NCBI RefSeq assembly: GCF_900769625.1
Contig: NZ_CAAGHK010000087.1
Coordinates: forward strand, 109,096-173,095
DNA: 64,000 bases
Direction of reading: 5' to 3'
From: an uncultured Clostridium sp.
GTDB taxonomy: Bacteria; Bacillota; Clostridia; Clostridiales; Clostridiaceae
Shown here: positions 44,702 to 53,880 of the stretch, in pieces
How the letters are laid out: every line of letters starts with the position of its first letter
Position numbering within the stretch: the first letter of the stretch is position 1
Translations under genes and position numbers: made by a program
The notes under the pieces: model-generated
What the model saw: only the letters and a program-made list of their open reading frames with translations
What the model was told of the DNA's origin: nothing
Databases searched by the model: none

Positions 44702-44913
44702 TTATAATCTTTTATAAATATTTCTTACACACTGACAGTCAACATTATATTTATCGGCCATATCTATTATTGCCTTACCAATTTAATCTTTTTTAAATGT
44801 TCTCCTCTTGCAACAAAATATACTTTATGTTCTTCACTGCCTTGATAATATTCTGCTATCTTGCCTCCAAAATAACCGCCGACTCCGCCTATTCCAATTA
44901 CCACTATATTCAT
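44702..44913 (-). pseudogene. Remnant of a ketopantoate reductase (PanE/ApbA) gene
   Basis: A GAGGGATG ribosome binding site and ATG at 44913 open a frame beginning MNIVVIGIGGVGGYFGGKIA, the N-terminal Rossmann motif of 2-dehydropantoate 2-reductase (GxGxxG with the GGYFGG pattern). The frame stops after 48 residues at 44767. In another frame, overlapping the last codons, KAIIDMADKYNVDC continues to a stop at 44702 and looks like the C-terminal end of the same family, followed by CVRNIY. A complete enzyme is about 300 residues, so the middle has been deleted. The gene-free stretch 44645-45113 otherwise holds only AT-rich spacer and the terminator. Confidence 0.75.
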
Positions 44914-45032
44914 ATCATCCCTCATAAATTTCATTTTACAAAACCTATCTTATCTAATTGATTATCTTTTTGAAAACCTAATCTTCATATTGCATTTACG
45001 ATTAATTATCTATAAAATAAATAATTTCCGTC

Positions 45033-45079
45033 AAAAATAAATCCTGCTGCAATATCTTTTACATGCAGGATTCATTTTT
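45033..45079 (-). terminator. Terminator downstream of the ABC transporter operon
   Basis: AATCCTGC (45040-45047) pairs with GCAGGATT (45065-45072) across a 17-nt loop, and the flanking A/T tracts extend the stem to about 14 bp. It lies about 40 bp after the ATPase gene stop. Confidence 0.7.
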
Positions 45080-45113
45080 AATATTTTTGATTACATCAGC
45101 AATCATAATAATT

Positions 45114-45914
45114 TTATCCAAATAAAGTTCTATCACTTAAAGCATCTTCGCCATTTCCATTAGCCTTTTCAAATAATTCAAGAAGACTGTTAGTATCGAG
45201 CTTTTCTTTTTCTCTGCCTTTTACATCAACAAGTATTTCACCTCTATGCATCATGAATAATCTATTGCCATTTTCAATTGCATGTTTAAGGTTATGTGTA
45301 ACCATTAATGTTGTGATACCACTTTCCTTTACTATTTTTCTTGTTATCTCCATAATCTTTTCAGATGTTTTTGGATCCAAAGCTGCAGTATGCTCATCAA
45401 GAAGCAGAAGCTTTGGTTTTGACATAACTGACATAAGAAGTATCAATGCCTGTCTCTGTCCACCTGATAAAAGCTGTACTTTATTATGAAGCTTATCCTC
45501 AAGGCCTAAGTTAATTTCACTTACCATTTCTTTATAATAATCAATTCTTTTTTTATTTATTCCAAGACCAAATCCAAATCTCTTTCCTTTATTATCTGCA
45601 AGAGCTATATTTTCTAAGATTGTCATATTAGGTGCAACACCTTTTGACGGATCCTGAAAAACTCTGCCGATAGATTTGCATCTCATATATTCTGGTTTAT
45701 CTATAACTTCAGTTCCATCTAACAATATAGAACCTGAATCAGCCTGAAGTGTCCCTGATATCATATTAAGCAGTGTTGATTTTCCAGCACCATTAGAACC
45801 AATTATGCTTACAAAATCACCATCAGCTACATCCAATGATAATTTGTCAAATACCCTATTTTCATTTATAGTGTTAGGATTAAACACTTTGGACAGTTGT
45901 GTCACTTTTAACAT
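45114..45914 (-). CDS. ABC transporter ATP-binding protein (TrpZ-like)
   Basis: A 266-residue ATPase with Walker A GSNGAGKST, Q-loop, signature LSGGQRQAL, Walker B KLLLLDEHTAALDPKT and switch VTHNLKH. The DEHTAALDP box is typical of the ATPases associated with ABC_sub_bind-type receptors (the TrpXYZ group). ATG 45914 is preferred over the more upstream GTG, which lies inside the ribosome binding region. The gene overlaps the permease gene by 35 bp. It powers uptake by the neighbouring permease and lipoprotein. Confidence 0.87.
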   Translation of the reverse strand: MLKVTQLSKVFNPNTINENRVFDKLSLDVADGDFVSIIGSNGAGKSTLLNMISGTLQADSGSILLDGTEVIDKPEYMRCKSIGRVFQDPSKGVAPNMTILENIALADNKGKRFGFGLGINKKRIDYYKEMVSEINLGLEDKLHNKVQLLSGGQRQALILLMSVMSKPKLLLLDEHTAALDPKTSEKIMEITRKIVKESGITTLMVTHNLKHAIENGNRLFMMHRGEILVDVKGREKEKLDTNSLLELFEKANGNGEDALSDRTLFG

Positions 45915-46794
45915 TTCCCTGTGCACCACCTTCTATGAGTTTTTTCTTTTTTAGTTTAAATAGGCCATTATTAAAACACAGTGCTATTACTACTATAACT
46001 GCTGTCATCAATTTAAGATCATTTGCTGTCAATCCTATTATAGCTCCATATTTTAATACTATTGCAATTGCACCTTTGTATATTATTGCTCCTATAATAG
46101 ACAGTGTAGTTGCTTTTATAAATGAAAATCTTTCAAATAAAGAAGTTCCTATTATTACAGCTGCCAGCCCCATTACAACAGTACCTGTACCCATTCCTAC
46201 ATCTGCAAATCCCTGATACTGAGCTGTTATTGCTCCAGCTGCCGCTGCAAGAGCATTGCTGATAAGAAGTCCTAATACTTTTACAAAATCCTTATTTACA
46301 CCTAAAGATGATACAACCTGTTCATTATCTCCTACTGCTATAAGCAGGAATCCTGACTTTGTCTTAAGATATAAGTCTAAAAGAATCTTTACAACTATTA
46401 ATACTGCTGCAATTATCGCTATTGCTGGTAAGTTTAATTTGAATACATTGTTTACATTAAATAAAGGAACATTAGCTTTCCCCATTATTCTTAAGTTTAT
46501 TGAATATAATCCTATCATCATCAGTATTCCAGCCATTAAATTATCAATCTTTAATTTAACATGCATAAGTCCTGTAATAGCTCCTGCCAGAGCTCCTCCA
46601 GCAGCTGCTGCAAGTATGCTGAACCATGGATTTACTCCATTTACAAGGAGAGCCGCACTAATGGCAGCTCCTAACGGAAATGTTCCATCAACAGACATAT
46701 CTGGAAAATCTAGTATTTTGAATGTTATATAAACTGCTATTGATACAATAGAGAATAATAGTCCCTGTTCTAAAATATTTATTAAAACACTCAC
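45880..46794 (-). CDS. ABC transporter permease (branched-chain-type fold)
   Basis: A 304-residue protein with eight or more hydrophobic segments and the pattern DFPDMSVDGTFPLGAAISA near the N-terminus, which is typical of permeases paired with ABC_sub_bind receptors. KDFVKVLGLLISNALAAAAG lies in the middle. It begins on the last base of the receptor gene stop codon (1-bp overlap) and runs into the ATPase gene. Substrate not shown; homologous systems have been linked to tryptophan and other amino acids. Confidence 0.87.
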   Translation of the reverse strand: MSVLINILEQGLLFSIVSIAVYITFKILDFPDMSVDGTFPLGAAISAALLVNGVNPWFSILAAAAGGALAGAITGLMHVKLKIDNLMAGILMMIGLYSINLRIMGKANVPLFNVNNVFKLNLPAIAIIAAVLIVVKILLDLYLKTKSGFLLIAVGDNEQVVSSLGVNKDFVKVLGLLISNALAAAAGAITAQYQGFADVGMGTGTVVMGLAAVIIGTSLFERFSFIKATTLSIIGAIIYKGAIAIVLKYGAIIGLTANDLKLMTAVIVVIALCFNNGLFKLKKKKLIEGGAQGNVKSDTTVQSV

Positions 46795-47813
46795 TATTCT
46801 ACCCCTCCTGTAACCTTCTTAGCATCTTTAAGGATATCTTCTGGAATAGTTATTCCAAGTTTTTGTCCAACATCTGTATTTATAGTAAATGCCATTTCAC
46901 TTAATGTTGTTATTGGAACATCTGAAGGATTCTTACCTCCTAATATATCTGCTGCTTTATAGCCTGCTTCTTTTCCTAATTTATAGTAATCAATACCGAT
47001 AGTTGCAAGACCGCCCTTAGTTACAACTGCTTCTTCCGCACCAATGATTGGTTTGTTAGCATCTAAACATTGTTTACCTACTAAGCTGTATGCAGAAGCT
47101 ACTGTATTATCAGTAGGTGTATATAATACATCTATTTCATTTATTGCACTTGCAAGATTCTGATTTATTTCATTAACATTAGTAACACCAACTTCCTTAA
47201 CAGCTAATCCTTCTTTTTCTGCTGCTGCTTTTAATTCATTAACCTGAATTACTGAATTAGTTTCGGAAGTATTATAAATAACTCCAACTGTCTTTGTATC
47301 TGGAAGCAACTGCTTCAATAATTTTATCTGATCCTCTACTGGAACCTTATCTGATGTACCTGTTACATTAGTTCCAGAACTATTCCAGTCTTTTGCAATT
47401 TCAGCTGCAACTGGATCTGTAACCGCTGTAAACACTATTGGAATATCTTTTGTTGAATTATAAGCTGCCTGTGCTGCTGGTGTTGCTATAGCAAATATTA
47501 AGTCCTTATTGCTGTCAGCAAATTGTTTTGTTATTGTCTGGGCATTTGCCTGTTCCCCTTGAGCATTCTGCTGGTCTATGTTCAAATTTTTACCATCTTC
47601 GTAACCTTTTTCTTTTAATCCATCTACAAATCCTTTATTTGCTGAATCTAATGCATCATGCTGTACCAGCTGTACTACTCCAATATTTCTTACATCTCCA
47701 TTACTATTCCCATTGATTGTACTACTAGTTCCTGCACTACTACCACACCCAATTAATAAACTTCCTATGACTGCCGCTGCAATAATAGCTACTAATCTTT
47801 TTTTTCCTACCAT
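46794..47813 (-). CDS. ABC transporter substrate-binding lipoprotein (TrpX-like)
   Basis: A 339-residue lipoprotein: signal peptide ending SLLIGC with C23 as lipid anchor, an S/G/N-rich linker and a periplasmic-binding-type fold of the ABC_sub_bind family (NIGVVQLVQHDALD, DLIFAIATPAAQAAYN, PIVFTAVTDPVAA). These receptors bind amino acids in Streptococcus (TrpX) and related bacteria. No T-box or other leader was recognised upstream of the operon (47814-48042). GGAGGATGG precedes the ATG. Confidence 0.87.
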   Translation of the reverse strand: MVGKKRLVAIIAAAVIGSLLIGCGSSAGTSSTINGNSNGDVRNIGVVQLVQHDALDSANKGFVDGLKEKGYEDGKNLNIDQQNAQGEQANAQTITKQFADSNKDLIFAIATPAAQAAYNSTKDIPIVFTAVTDPVAAEIAKDWNSSGTNVTGTSDKVPVEDQIKLLKQLLPDTKTVGVIYNTSETNSVIQVNELKAAAEKEGLAVKEVGVTNVNEINQNLASAINEIDVLYTPTDNTVASAYSLVGKQCLDANKPIIGAEEAVVTKGGLATIGIDYYKLGKEAGYKAADILGGKNPSDVPITTLSEMAFTINTDVGQKLGITIPEDILKDAKKVTGGVE

Positions 47814-48042
47814 AATTCCATCCTCCTAATACATGCTGCAATTTAAAATTTTCATCTCACTCTTAAAAACAATATCATAATTATATAGTTATATTTATGT
47901 TATTACCTTAATTAAATTGACAACAATTTATTAATTTATTAATTTATATTATCATAATTTAAATTTTCTGTAAAGTTTTATCTTTTCTGTATTAAATTAT
48001 TTTTTGTTTTTTTAAATCATAATACACATAATATGTCGAATA

Positions 48043-48076
48043 AAAAAGAGACCTTGGATTTTCAAAGTCTCTTTTT
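48043..48076. terminator. Terminator downstream of hutP
   Basis: AAAAAGAGAC pairs with GTCTCTTTTT, with TTG/CAA extending the stem, 21 bp after the hutP stop. A- and T-tracts on both sides make it usable in either direction. Confidence 0.8.
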
Positions 48077-48096
48077 GTATCTTTTAGCATAAATTT

Positions 48097-48510
48097 TTAT
48101 TGCGGGATACATCTATGTCCTATCCCAATAACTACTTCATCTAAATGAAGCAGTCCTATACTTAAGAATATGCATACAGAAATATGTTCTCCACCCCTTG
48201 CAATTCCAATCTTTCCACCAACATTTAAACCATTAGCTCTGTTATTAACTTGAATTATAGCATCTCTTGCTGCTCCAATCACAGCACCTTCATGAAGATG
48301 TTCTTCCCTTATCAGTCCATTTCTCTTTGATGCAACAAGTGCACTTTCAAGAATTTTTGAGACTGATGAATTAATATTTCCTCCAACATTTACTGCTGTT
48401 ACCTTTATTCCTTGATCTGCATACATCTTTTTAAGTGTATTCTCTTCTTCTCTATCACATATGGCCATTTTTGTAGCTATTTTTGCAACTCTAGTACTAT
48501 TACTTTCCAT
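48097..48510 (-). CDS. hutP: HutP-family histidine-responsive antiterminator
   Basis: A 137-residue HutP protein. In B. subtilis HutP hexamers bind histidine and Mg2+ and then RNA, preventing termination in front of the histidine-utilisation operon. Residues H71 and H73 in EEHLHEGAVIGAARDAI correspond to the metal/histidine-binding region, and the C-terminal IGHRCIPQ is conserved. No hutHUIG gene is in the window, so it is an orphan here and may act on a distant operon or another RNA. AAGGAGAG precedes the ATG. Confidence 0.9.
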   Translation of the reverse strand: MESNSTRVAKIATKMAICDREEENTLKKMYADQGIKVTAVNVGGNINSSVSKILESALVASKRNGLIREEHLHEGAVIGAARDAIIQVNNRANGLNVGGKIGIARGGEHISVCIFLSIGLLHLDEVVIGIGHRCIPQ

Positions 48511-48595
48511 ATATATGCGCTCTCCTTTTATTTACTGCTTTAAGTTAATTATATAACAATAAATAATCCTTGTCAGTTTTTAGCATATAAAAAGA

Positions 48596-48627
48596 TGCTT
48601 AAAAGTTAATGAGATAACCTTTAAGCA
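48596..48627 (-). terminator. Terminator of the fab-acc operon
   Basis: TGCTTAAAAGTT pairs with AACCTTTAAGCA (one G-U type mismatch), beginning 8 bp after the accA stop and followed on the minus strand by CTTTTTATA. Confidence 0.75.
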
Positions 48628-48634
48628 CCTTTTA

Positions 48635-49453
48635 TCAATAGAAATTTCCCATTTCCCTAAACTTTCTATATCTTTCATTAACAAGACTTTCCAAATCCTT
48701 TTCTTTAACTTTTATAAGAAAATCCATAATACTGTTTTTTATTTCTTCCACTGTTTTATGAGGATTCTTATGAGCGCCACCTTTTGCTTCCCTTATAATT
48801 TCATCTATTATATTAAATTCTTTTAAATCCTTAGCAGTAATTTTCATAACATCAGCTGCTTCTTTGACTCTTGATGCATCCTTCCACAAAATAGATGCAA
48901 ATCCTTCAGGAGACAAAATTGAATAAATAGAATGTTCAAGCATACATACCTTATCGGCAACCATAAGTGCCAAAGCACCTCCACTTCCACCTTCACCTGT
49001 AATAACAGACATTATTGGTGTTTTTAATCTGCTTAATTCAAAAAGATTATTTGCAATTGCCTGTCCCTGACCTCTTTCTTCAGCTCCTAATCCACAAAAT
49101 GCCCCTGGCGTATCTACAAAACATATTACAGGCCTTTTAAATTTTTCAGCCTGCTTCATAAGCCTCAAAGCTTTTCTATATCCTTCAGGATTAGGCATTC
49201 CAAAATTTCTTGATATGTTTTCATGAGTATTGCTTCCCTTTGTAATAGCAATAACTGTTACACTTATTCCATTTATAGATGCAATTCCTCCAATTATTGC
49301 TTTGTCATCTCCAAATGATCTGTCTCCATGTAATTCAATAAAATCCTTAAATATATTTTCAATATAAAACTTTCCGGTAGGTCTTTCTTTATTTCTGGCA
49401 ATTTCTACACTTTCCCATGTTTCACTGCTTCCTTTAATAAATTCTCTATTCAT
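48635..49453 (-). CDS. accA: Acetyl-CoA carboxylase carboxyltransferase alpha subunit
   Basis: A 272-residue subunit that with AccD transfers the carboxyl group from biotin to acetyl-CoA to give malonyl-CoA. Motifs include FIELHGDRSFGDDKAIIGG and GEGGSGGALALMVADKV, the crotonase-fold oxyanion region. It is shorter than E. coli AccA at its N-terminus, as usual in clostridia. It overlaps accD by 8 bp and is the last gene of the operon. Confidence 0.97.
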   Translation of the reverse strand: MNREFIKGSSETWESVEIARNKERPTGKFYIENIFKDFIELHGDRSFGDDKAIIGGIASINGISVTVIAITKGSNTHENISRNFGMPNPEGYRKALRLMKQAEKFKRPVICFVDTPGAFCGLGAEERGQGQAIANNLFELSRLKTPIMSVITGEGGSGGALALMVADKVCMLEHSIYSILSPEGFASILWKDASRVKEAADVMKITAKDLKEFNIIDEIIREAKGGAHKNPHKTVEEIKNSIMDFLIKVKEKDLESLVNERYRKFREMGNFY

Positions 49454-50327
49454 AATTTTTCACTCCATGTAACATAAGAATTTTATATATACAGCTTCTA
49501 AGATTTTTCCTTTCCACAATAGAATCAATAAAGCCCTTCTCTAAAAGAAACTCCGCCTTCTGAAAATTATCAGGAAGTGTTTCCTTTATAGTATTTTCTA
49601 TAACCCTTCTGCCTGCAAATCCTACCAATGCATCTGGTTCACTTAAAATAATATCACCTTCCATTGCAAAGCTTGCTGTTACGCCTCCTGTTGTAGGATC
49701 AGTCAGCACTGAAATGTATAAAAGACCTGCTGCATCATGTCTTGCAAGAGCGCTGCTGACTTTAGCCATCTGCATAAGAGAAAAAATCCCCTCCTGCATT
49801 CTTGCGCCTCCTGATGTTGTAAATATAATTACAGGAAGCTTGTTTTCAGTAGCATATTCTATAAGCCTTGTAAGTTTTTCTCCTACGACAGTTCCCATAC
49901 TTCCCATCATAAAAAAACTGTCCATTACACCGCATGCTACCTTCAGCCCATTTATTTCACCTATACCTGTAACAACAGCCTCTGAACTGCTTGTTTTCTC
50001 AGCGCTCTTTTTAATCTTTTCATCATATCCTTCAAAATCAAGAGGATTTGTTGTTCTAAAATCTCCCCATAACTCTTTGAATGTCTGTTTATCAAAAAAC
50101 ATTCTTATTCTCTGTTTTGCATTTAATCTGAAGTGATGATTACAATTTGGACATACATACTTATGATTTTCAAGGTCATCCTGATATATCATATTGCTGC
50201 ACTTATCACATTTAGTCCACATCCCTGATGGAATGTTCGGTTTTTCTTCGTTTTTTTCTTCACTTATCTTTAATACTGAAGGCTTTAAAGTTGCATACTG
50301 CCTTTTAACAAATAAATCCTTAAGCAT
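49446..50327 (-). CDS. accD: Acetyl-CoA carboxylase carboxyltransferase beta subunit
   Basis: A 293-residue subunit with the N-terminal zinc ribbon (CDKCSNMIYQ ... CPNCNHHF, four cysteines) and the crotonase-fold core with FTTSGGARMQEGIFSLMQMAK and TDPTTGGVTASFAMEGD. Forms the carboxyltransferase with AccA. It overlaps both accC and accA by 8 bp, so the three are translationally coupled. Confidence 0.97.
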   Translation of the reverse strand: MLKDLFVKRQYATLKPSVLKISEEKNEEKPNIPSGMWTKCDKCSNMIYQDDLENHKYVCPNCNHHFRLNAKQRIRMFFDKQTFKELWGDFRTTNPLDFEGYDEKIKKSAEKTSSSEAVVTGIGEINGLKVACGVMDSFFMMGSMGTVVGEKLTRLIEYATENKLPVIIFTTSGGARMQEGIFSLMQMAKVSSALARHDAAGLLYISVLTDPTTGGVTASFAMEGDIILSEPDALVGFAGRRVIENTIKETLPDNFQKAEFLLEKGFIDSIVERKNLRSCIYKILMLHGVKNYE

Positions 50328-51672
50328 TTGTCTTCACCATCTTTTCTGCTAAAAATGAAGTATCATATTCTCCTTGTAAGAATTCTTCCGTATCCAATAT
50401 TGAAAGATCAAAATTTATATTGGTCTTTACACCACCTACTGCAAATTCAGATAATGCCCTTCTCATTTTTACGATTGCTTCATTTCTGTCATTTCCATAT
50501 GTTATGACTTTAGCAATCATAGAATCATAGCAGTGAGGTATATTATATCCACAATAAATTGCAGAATCTATTCTTACTCCCATACCTCCCGGAACACATA
50601 ATTCTTCAATTTTTCCTGGGCATGGTCTGAAATCATGGTCAGGATCTTCAGCGTTTACCCTGCATTCAATTGCATGACCCTTAAGCTTTATATCATCCTG
50701 AGTAAATCTCAATTTTTCACCAGAAGCTATTCTTATCTGCTCTTTGACTATATCTATACCTGTTACCATTTCTGTTATTGGATGTTCAACCTGTATTCTT
50801 GTATTCATTTCCATAAAATAAAAATTGTTATCCTTATCAAATAAAAATTCAATAGTTCCAGCATTTTTATAGTCAACAGCAAGTGCTGCCCTCTTTGCTA
50901 TTTCGCCCATCTTATTTCTAAGTTCATCTGTCAACACATTTGAAGGTGCTTCTTCCAGTACCTTTTGATTCTTTCTCTGCATTGAACATTCCCTTTCTCC
51001 AAGATGAATAACATTTCCATACTCATCAGCTAAAATCTGAAACTCTATATGTTTTGGTTTCTGTATAAACTTTTCTAAATATAATGTATCATTTCCAAAG
51101 CATGCTTTAGCTTCAGCCTTTGCAGTCTTATATCCCATAAGAAATTCATCATCATTAAATGCTATTCTTATTCCCTTTCCACCGCCTCCCGCTGATGCCT
51201 TGATCATAATAGGATATCCTATTCCCCTTGCAAGCTCCAGAGCATGATTTTCATCCCGTATTTCACCTTCATATCCTGGAACTACAGGAACATCAGAAAA
51301 TTTCATAATTTCTCTTGCTTTAGCTTTATCTCCAATAAAATCAATAGTTTCATAATCTGGTCCAATAAATTTTATGTTACATTCCCTGCACATTTTTGCA
51401 AATTTAGAGTTTTCAGATAAAAATCCAAACCCTGGGTGGATAGCATCTGCTCCGGTAAGAACACATGCACTTAAAATATTGGCCATATTTAAATAACTAT
51501 CTTTAGGCATTGCTGATCCAATACATACAGCTTCATCTGCAAGCTGTGTATGAAGAGCTTCCTTATCAATATCAGAATAGACAGCAACAGTACTAATTCC
51601 CATTTCCCTGCATGCTCTTATTACTCTTACGGCAATTTCTCCTCTGTTTGCAATCAGTATCTTCTTAAACAT
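50320..51672 (-). CDS. accC: Acetyl-CoA carboxylase biotin carboxylase subunit
   Basis: A 450-residue ATP-grasp enzyme that carboxylates the biotin of AccB. It starts KILIANRGEIAVRVIRAC and has the ATP-binding glycine loop ASAGGGGKGIRIA, EKFIQKPKHIEFQILAD and the active-site FYFMEMNTRIQVEHPITEMVTG. Length is normal. It begins 8 bp after fabZ and overlaps accD. Confidence 0.98.
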   Translation of the reverse strand: MFKKILIANRGEIAVRVIRACREMGISTVAVYSDIDKEALHTQLADEAVCIGSAMPKDSYLNMANILSACVLTGADAIHPGFGFLSENSKFAKMCRECNIKFIGPDYETIDFIGDKAKAREIMKFSDVPVVPGYEGEIRDENHALELARGIGYPIMIKASAGGGGKGIRIAFNDDEFLMGYKTAKAEAKACFGNDTLYLEKFIQKPKHIEFQILADEYGNVIHLGERECSMQRKNQKVLEEAPSNVLTDELRNKMGEIAKRAALAVDYKNAGTIEFLFDKDNNFYFMEMNTRIQVEHPITEMVTGIDIVKEQIRIASGEKLRFTQDDIKLKGHAIECRVNAEDPDHDFRPCPGKIEELCVPGGMGVRIDSAIYCGYNIPHCYDSMIAKVITYGNDRNEAIVKMRRALSEFAVGGVKTNINFDLSILDTEEFLQGEYDTSFLAEKMVKTNA

Positions 51673-51680
51673 ACTATCAC

Positions 51681-52109
51681 CTATCCTATAGCAAATAATA
51701 TTTCAGCTTCACATGCTATCTTCCCATCAACAGTTGCAACACCTTTTCCAATTCCTATAGGCCCTTTAATTTTTACTATTTCACAATATAAATCAAGTCT
51801 GTCTCCAGGAACAACTTTATTTTTAAATCTCACCTTATTTGTTCCCGCAAATAACGGTGTCTTTCCTTTAAACTTTTCCATTGATAATATTGCAACTGCT
51901 CCAGCCTGCGCTAATGCTTCTATTTGTAACACGCCAGGCATAATTGGTTCTTCTGGATAATGTCCTTGAAAGAAAGCTTCATTAGCAGAAAGGTTTTTAT
52001 ATCCTTTAACATACATTTTATCTTCGATATCCATTTCAACAACTCTGTCTATAAGCAGCATTGGATATCTATGAGGTAAAATTTCCTTTATTTCATTAAT
52101 TTTAAGCAT
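51681..52109 (-). CDS. fabZ: 3-hydroxyacyl-ACP dehydratase FabZ
   Basis: A 142-residue hot-dog-fold enzyme of the elongation cycle. The catalytic histidine is in ILPHRYPMLLIDRV and the glutamate in GVLQIEALAQAGAV. Start at ATG 52109, which shares one base with the accB stop (TGATG) and follows GGAGGTTAATTG. It sits between accB and accC, a common clostridial order. Confidence 0.96.
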   Translation of the reverse strand: MLKINEIKEILPHRYPMLLIDRVVEMDIEDKMYVKGYKNLSANEAFFQGHYPEEPIMPGVLQIEALAQAGAVAILSMEKFKGKTPLFAGTNKVRFKNKVVPGDRLDLYCEIVKIKGPIGIGKGVATVDGKIACEAEILFAIG

Positions 52110-52612
52110 CAATTAACCTCCTTAATTTTAAATAATGGCTGACCATATTCAACCATATCACCATCTTTAGCCAGACATTCAGCTATTTCACCATTATAGT
52201 CGCTTTCAATTTCATTCATCAGTTTCATAGCTTCAATTATACATATAACTTTTCCTTTAGATACTACATCTCCTGGTTTTACAAATGCAGGTGCATCTGG
52301 TGATGCAGATGCATAGAATGTTCCAACCATTGGAGAAGTAATAACTCTTAAATTACTATCTTCTATTTTTTCTTCTTTGCTTTCTTCCTTTTTTATTTTT
52401 TTAACATCTTCTGAAATTATATGTCTTTCTGGTTTTTCTGCAGTAGGTTCTGGTTTATTTTTTACATTAACATCATTTTCTTTATTCTCTGATGCACCTC
52501 TGCTTAATGATTTATCCATTTTTATGTGATTATTTCCATCAGAAAGTTCAAAAAAAGCTAACTCTGAAGAATCTATAAGTGTAATTAATTCTTTAATCTG
52601 TTCAAAATCCAT
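52109..52612 (-). CDS. accB: Acetyl-CoA carboxylase biotin carboxyl carrier protein
   Basis: A 167-residue protein with an N-terminal domain, an A/E/K/P-rich flexible linker (about 40-90) and a C-terminal biotinyl domain with the biotin lysine K130 in IEAMKLMNEIES. ATG 52612 is preferred because GGGAGG lies 7 bases upstream; the frame extends 10 codons into the fabF stop region. It carries the carboxyl group between AccC and AccAD. Confidence 0.96.
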   Translation of the reverse strand: MDFEQIKELITLIDSSELAFFELSDGNNHIKMDKSLSRGASENKENDVNVKNKPEPTAEKPERHIISEDVKKIKKEESKEEKIEDSNLRVITSPMVGTFYASASPDAPAFVKPGDVVSKGKVICIIEAMKLMNEIESDYNGEIAECLAKDGDMVEYGQPLFKIKEVN

Positions 52613-52632
52613 AATATAACCTCCCAAGGTCC

Positions 52633-53865
52633 CTACTTCCACTTCTTTAAAAGTAAAACTGCATTATGACCGCCAAAACCTAATGAATTAGTAAGTGCAT
52701 ACTCTAAATCCTGTTTTCTTCCCACATTAGGAACATAATCAAGATCAAGACCTTCATCAGGTGTTGTATATCCTATTGTTGGTGGAATGAATCCATCTTC
52801 CAGTGCCTTTGCACAGATAACAGCCTCAATTGCACCTGCTGCTCCTAAAAGATGTCCAGTCATAGATTTAGTTGATGATACTGGAACTTTTGTATCTTCA
52901 CCAAAAACTTTCTTTATTGCATTTGTCTCAAATTTATCGTTTAATTGAGTTGAAGTTCCATGAGCATTTATATATGAAACCTGATCTGGTGTTATTCCGC
53001 CTTCCTTTAATGCATCATTCATCGCTTTAGCTGCTCCGCTTCCATCTGGAATTGGTGATGTTATATGATAAGCATCACAAGTTGAACCATATCCGCAGAT
53101 TTCTGCATAAATATGAGCTCCTCTATTCTGTGCATGTTCTAAAGATTCAATAACAAGCAAGCCAGCACCTTCGCCCATTACAAATCCTGACCTATTCTTA
53201 TCAAAAGGAATCGATGCTTTTTGTGGATCATTACATGTATTTAACGCTTTCATTCCATTAAATCCGCCTATACCAATCCTTGTTATAGGCGCTTCTGCAC
53301 CACCAGCTACCATTACATCTGCATATCCGTGTTTAATTAATCTGAATGCATCACCTATGCTGTTTGTTCCTGTTGCACATGCTGTTACTACTGATGTACA
53401 TGGACCTTTTAATCCATATTTTATAGCAATATTACCTGCTACAAGATTGATTATTGCCATTGGTATAAAGAAAGGGGATACTCTCTTTGATTTGCCATTT
53501 TCAAGCTTAATGCATTCTGCTTCTATACTCTGAAGACCGCCTATTCCTGAACCGACAATAACTCCTATTCCTTCAAGATCTTCTTTTTCCAAGTCTAACC
53601 CTGAATCTTCAATAGCTTCATGTGCAGCTACTAACCCAAGCTGTTCAAATCTATCTAACCTCTTACATTCCTTTTTTCCTATTATAGATTCAGGCTCAAA
53701 TCCTTTGACTTCTCCCGCAACCTTAACATCAACTGAATCTTTATCTATGATTGTAATATAATCAATTCCAAGCTTTCCTTCTTTAGCATTATTCCAAAAT
53801 GTATTGACGTCATTTCCAATAGGAGTCAAAGCACCCATTCCTGTTATAACAACTCTTCTATCCAT
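52633..53865 (-). CDS. fabF: 3-oxoacyl-ACP synthase II FabF
   Basis: A 410-residue ketosynthase that condenses malonyl-ACP with acyl-ACP in elongation. The catalytic triad is visible: C163 in VVTACATGTNS, a histidine in NAHGTSTQLND and a histidine in TGHLLGAAGAIEA. Because no fabB is present it probably performs all elongation condensations. It lies 15 bp after fabG. Confidence 0.98.
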   Translation of the reverse strand: MDRRVVITGMGALTPIGNDVNTFWNNAKEGKLGIDYITIIDKDSVDVKVAGEVKGFEPESIIGKKECKRLDRFEQLGLVAAHEAIEDSGLDLEKEDLEGIGVIVGSGIGGLQSIEAECIKLENGKSKRVSPFFIPMAIINLVAGNIAIKYGLKGPCTSVVTACATGTNSIGDAFRLIKHGYADVMVAGGAEAPITRIGIGGFNGMKALNTCNDPQKASIPFDKNRSGFVMGEGAGLLVIESLEHAQNRGAHIYAEICGYGSTCDAYHITSPIPDGSGAAKAMNDALKEGGITPDQVSYINAHGTSTQLNDKFETNAIKKVFGEDTKVPVSSTKSMTGHLLGAAGAIEAVICAKALEDGFIPPTIGYTTPDEGLDLDYVPNVGRKQDLEYALTNSLGFGGHNAVLLLKKWK

Positions 53866-53880
53866 TTTAACTTTCCTCCA

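Noticed and set aside
43334..44913. rarA and the panE remnant as one operon with the ABC system
   Set aside because: Separate start signals and the terminator at 45033-45079 argue for distinct units.
46256..46732. 158-residue plus-strand frame opposite the ABC permease
   Set aside because: Antisense to a conserved permease; long only because stop codons are scarce opposite hydrophobic codons.
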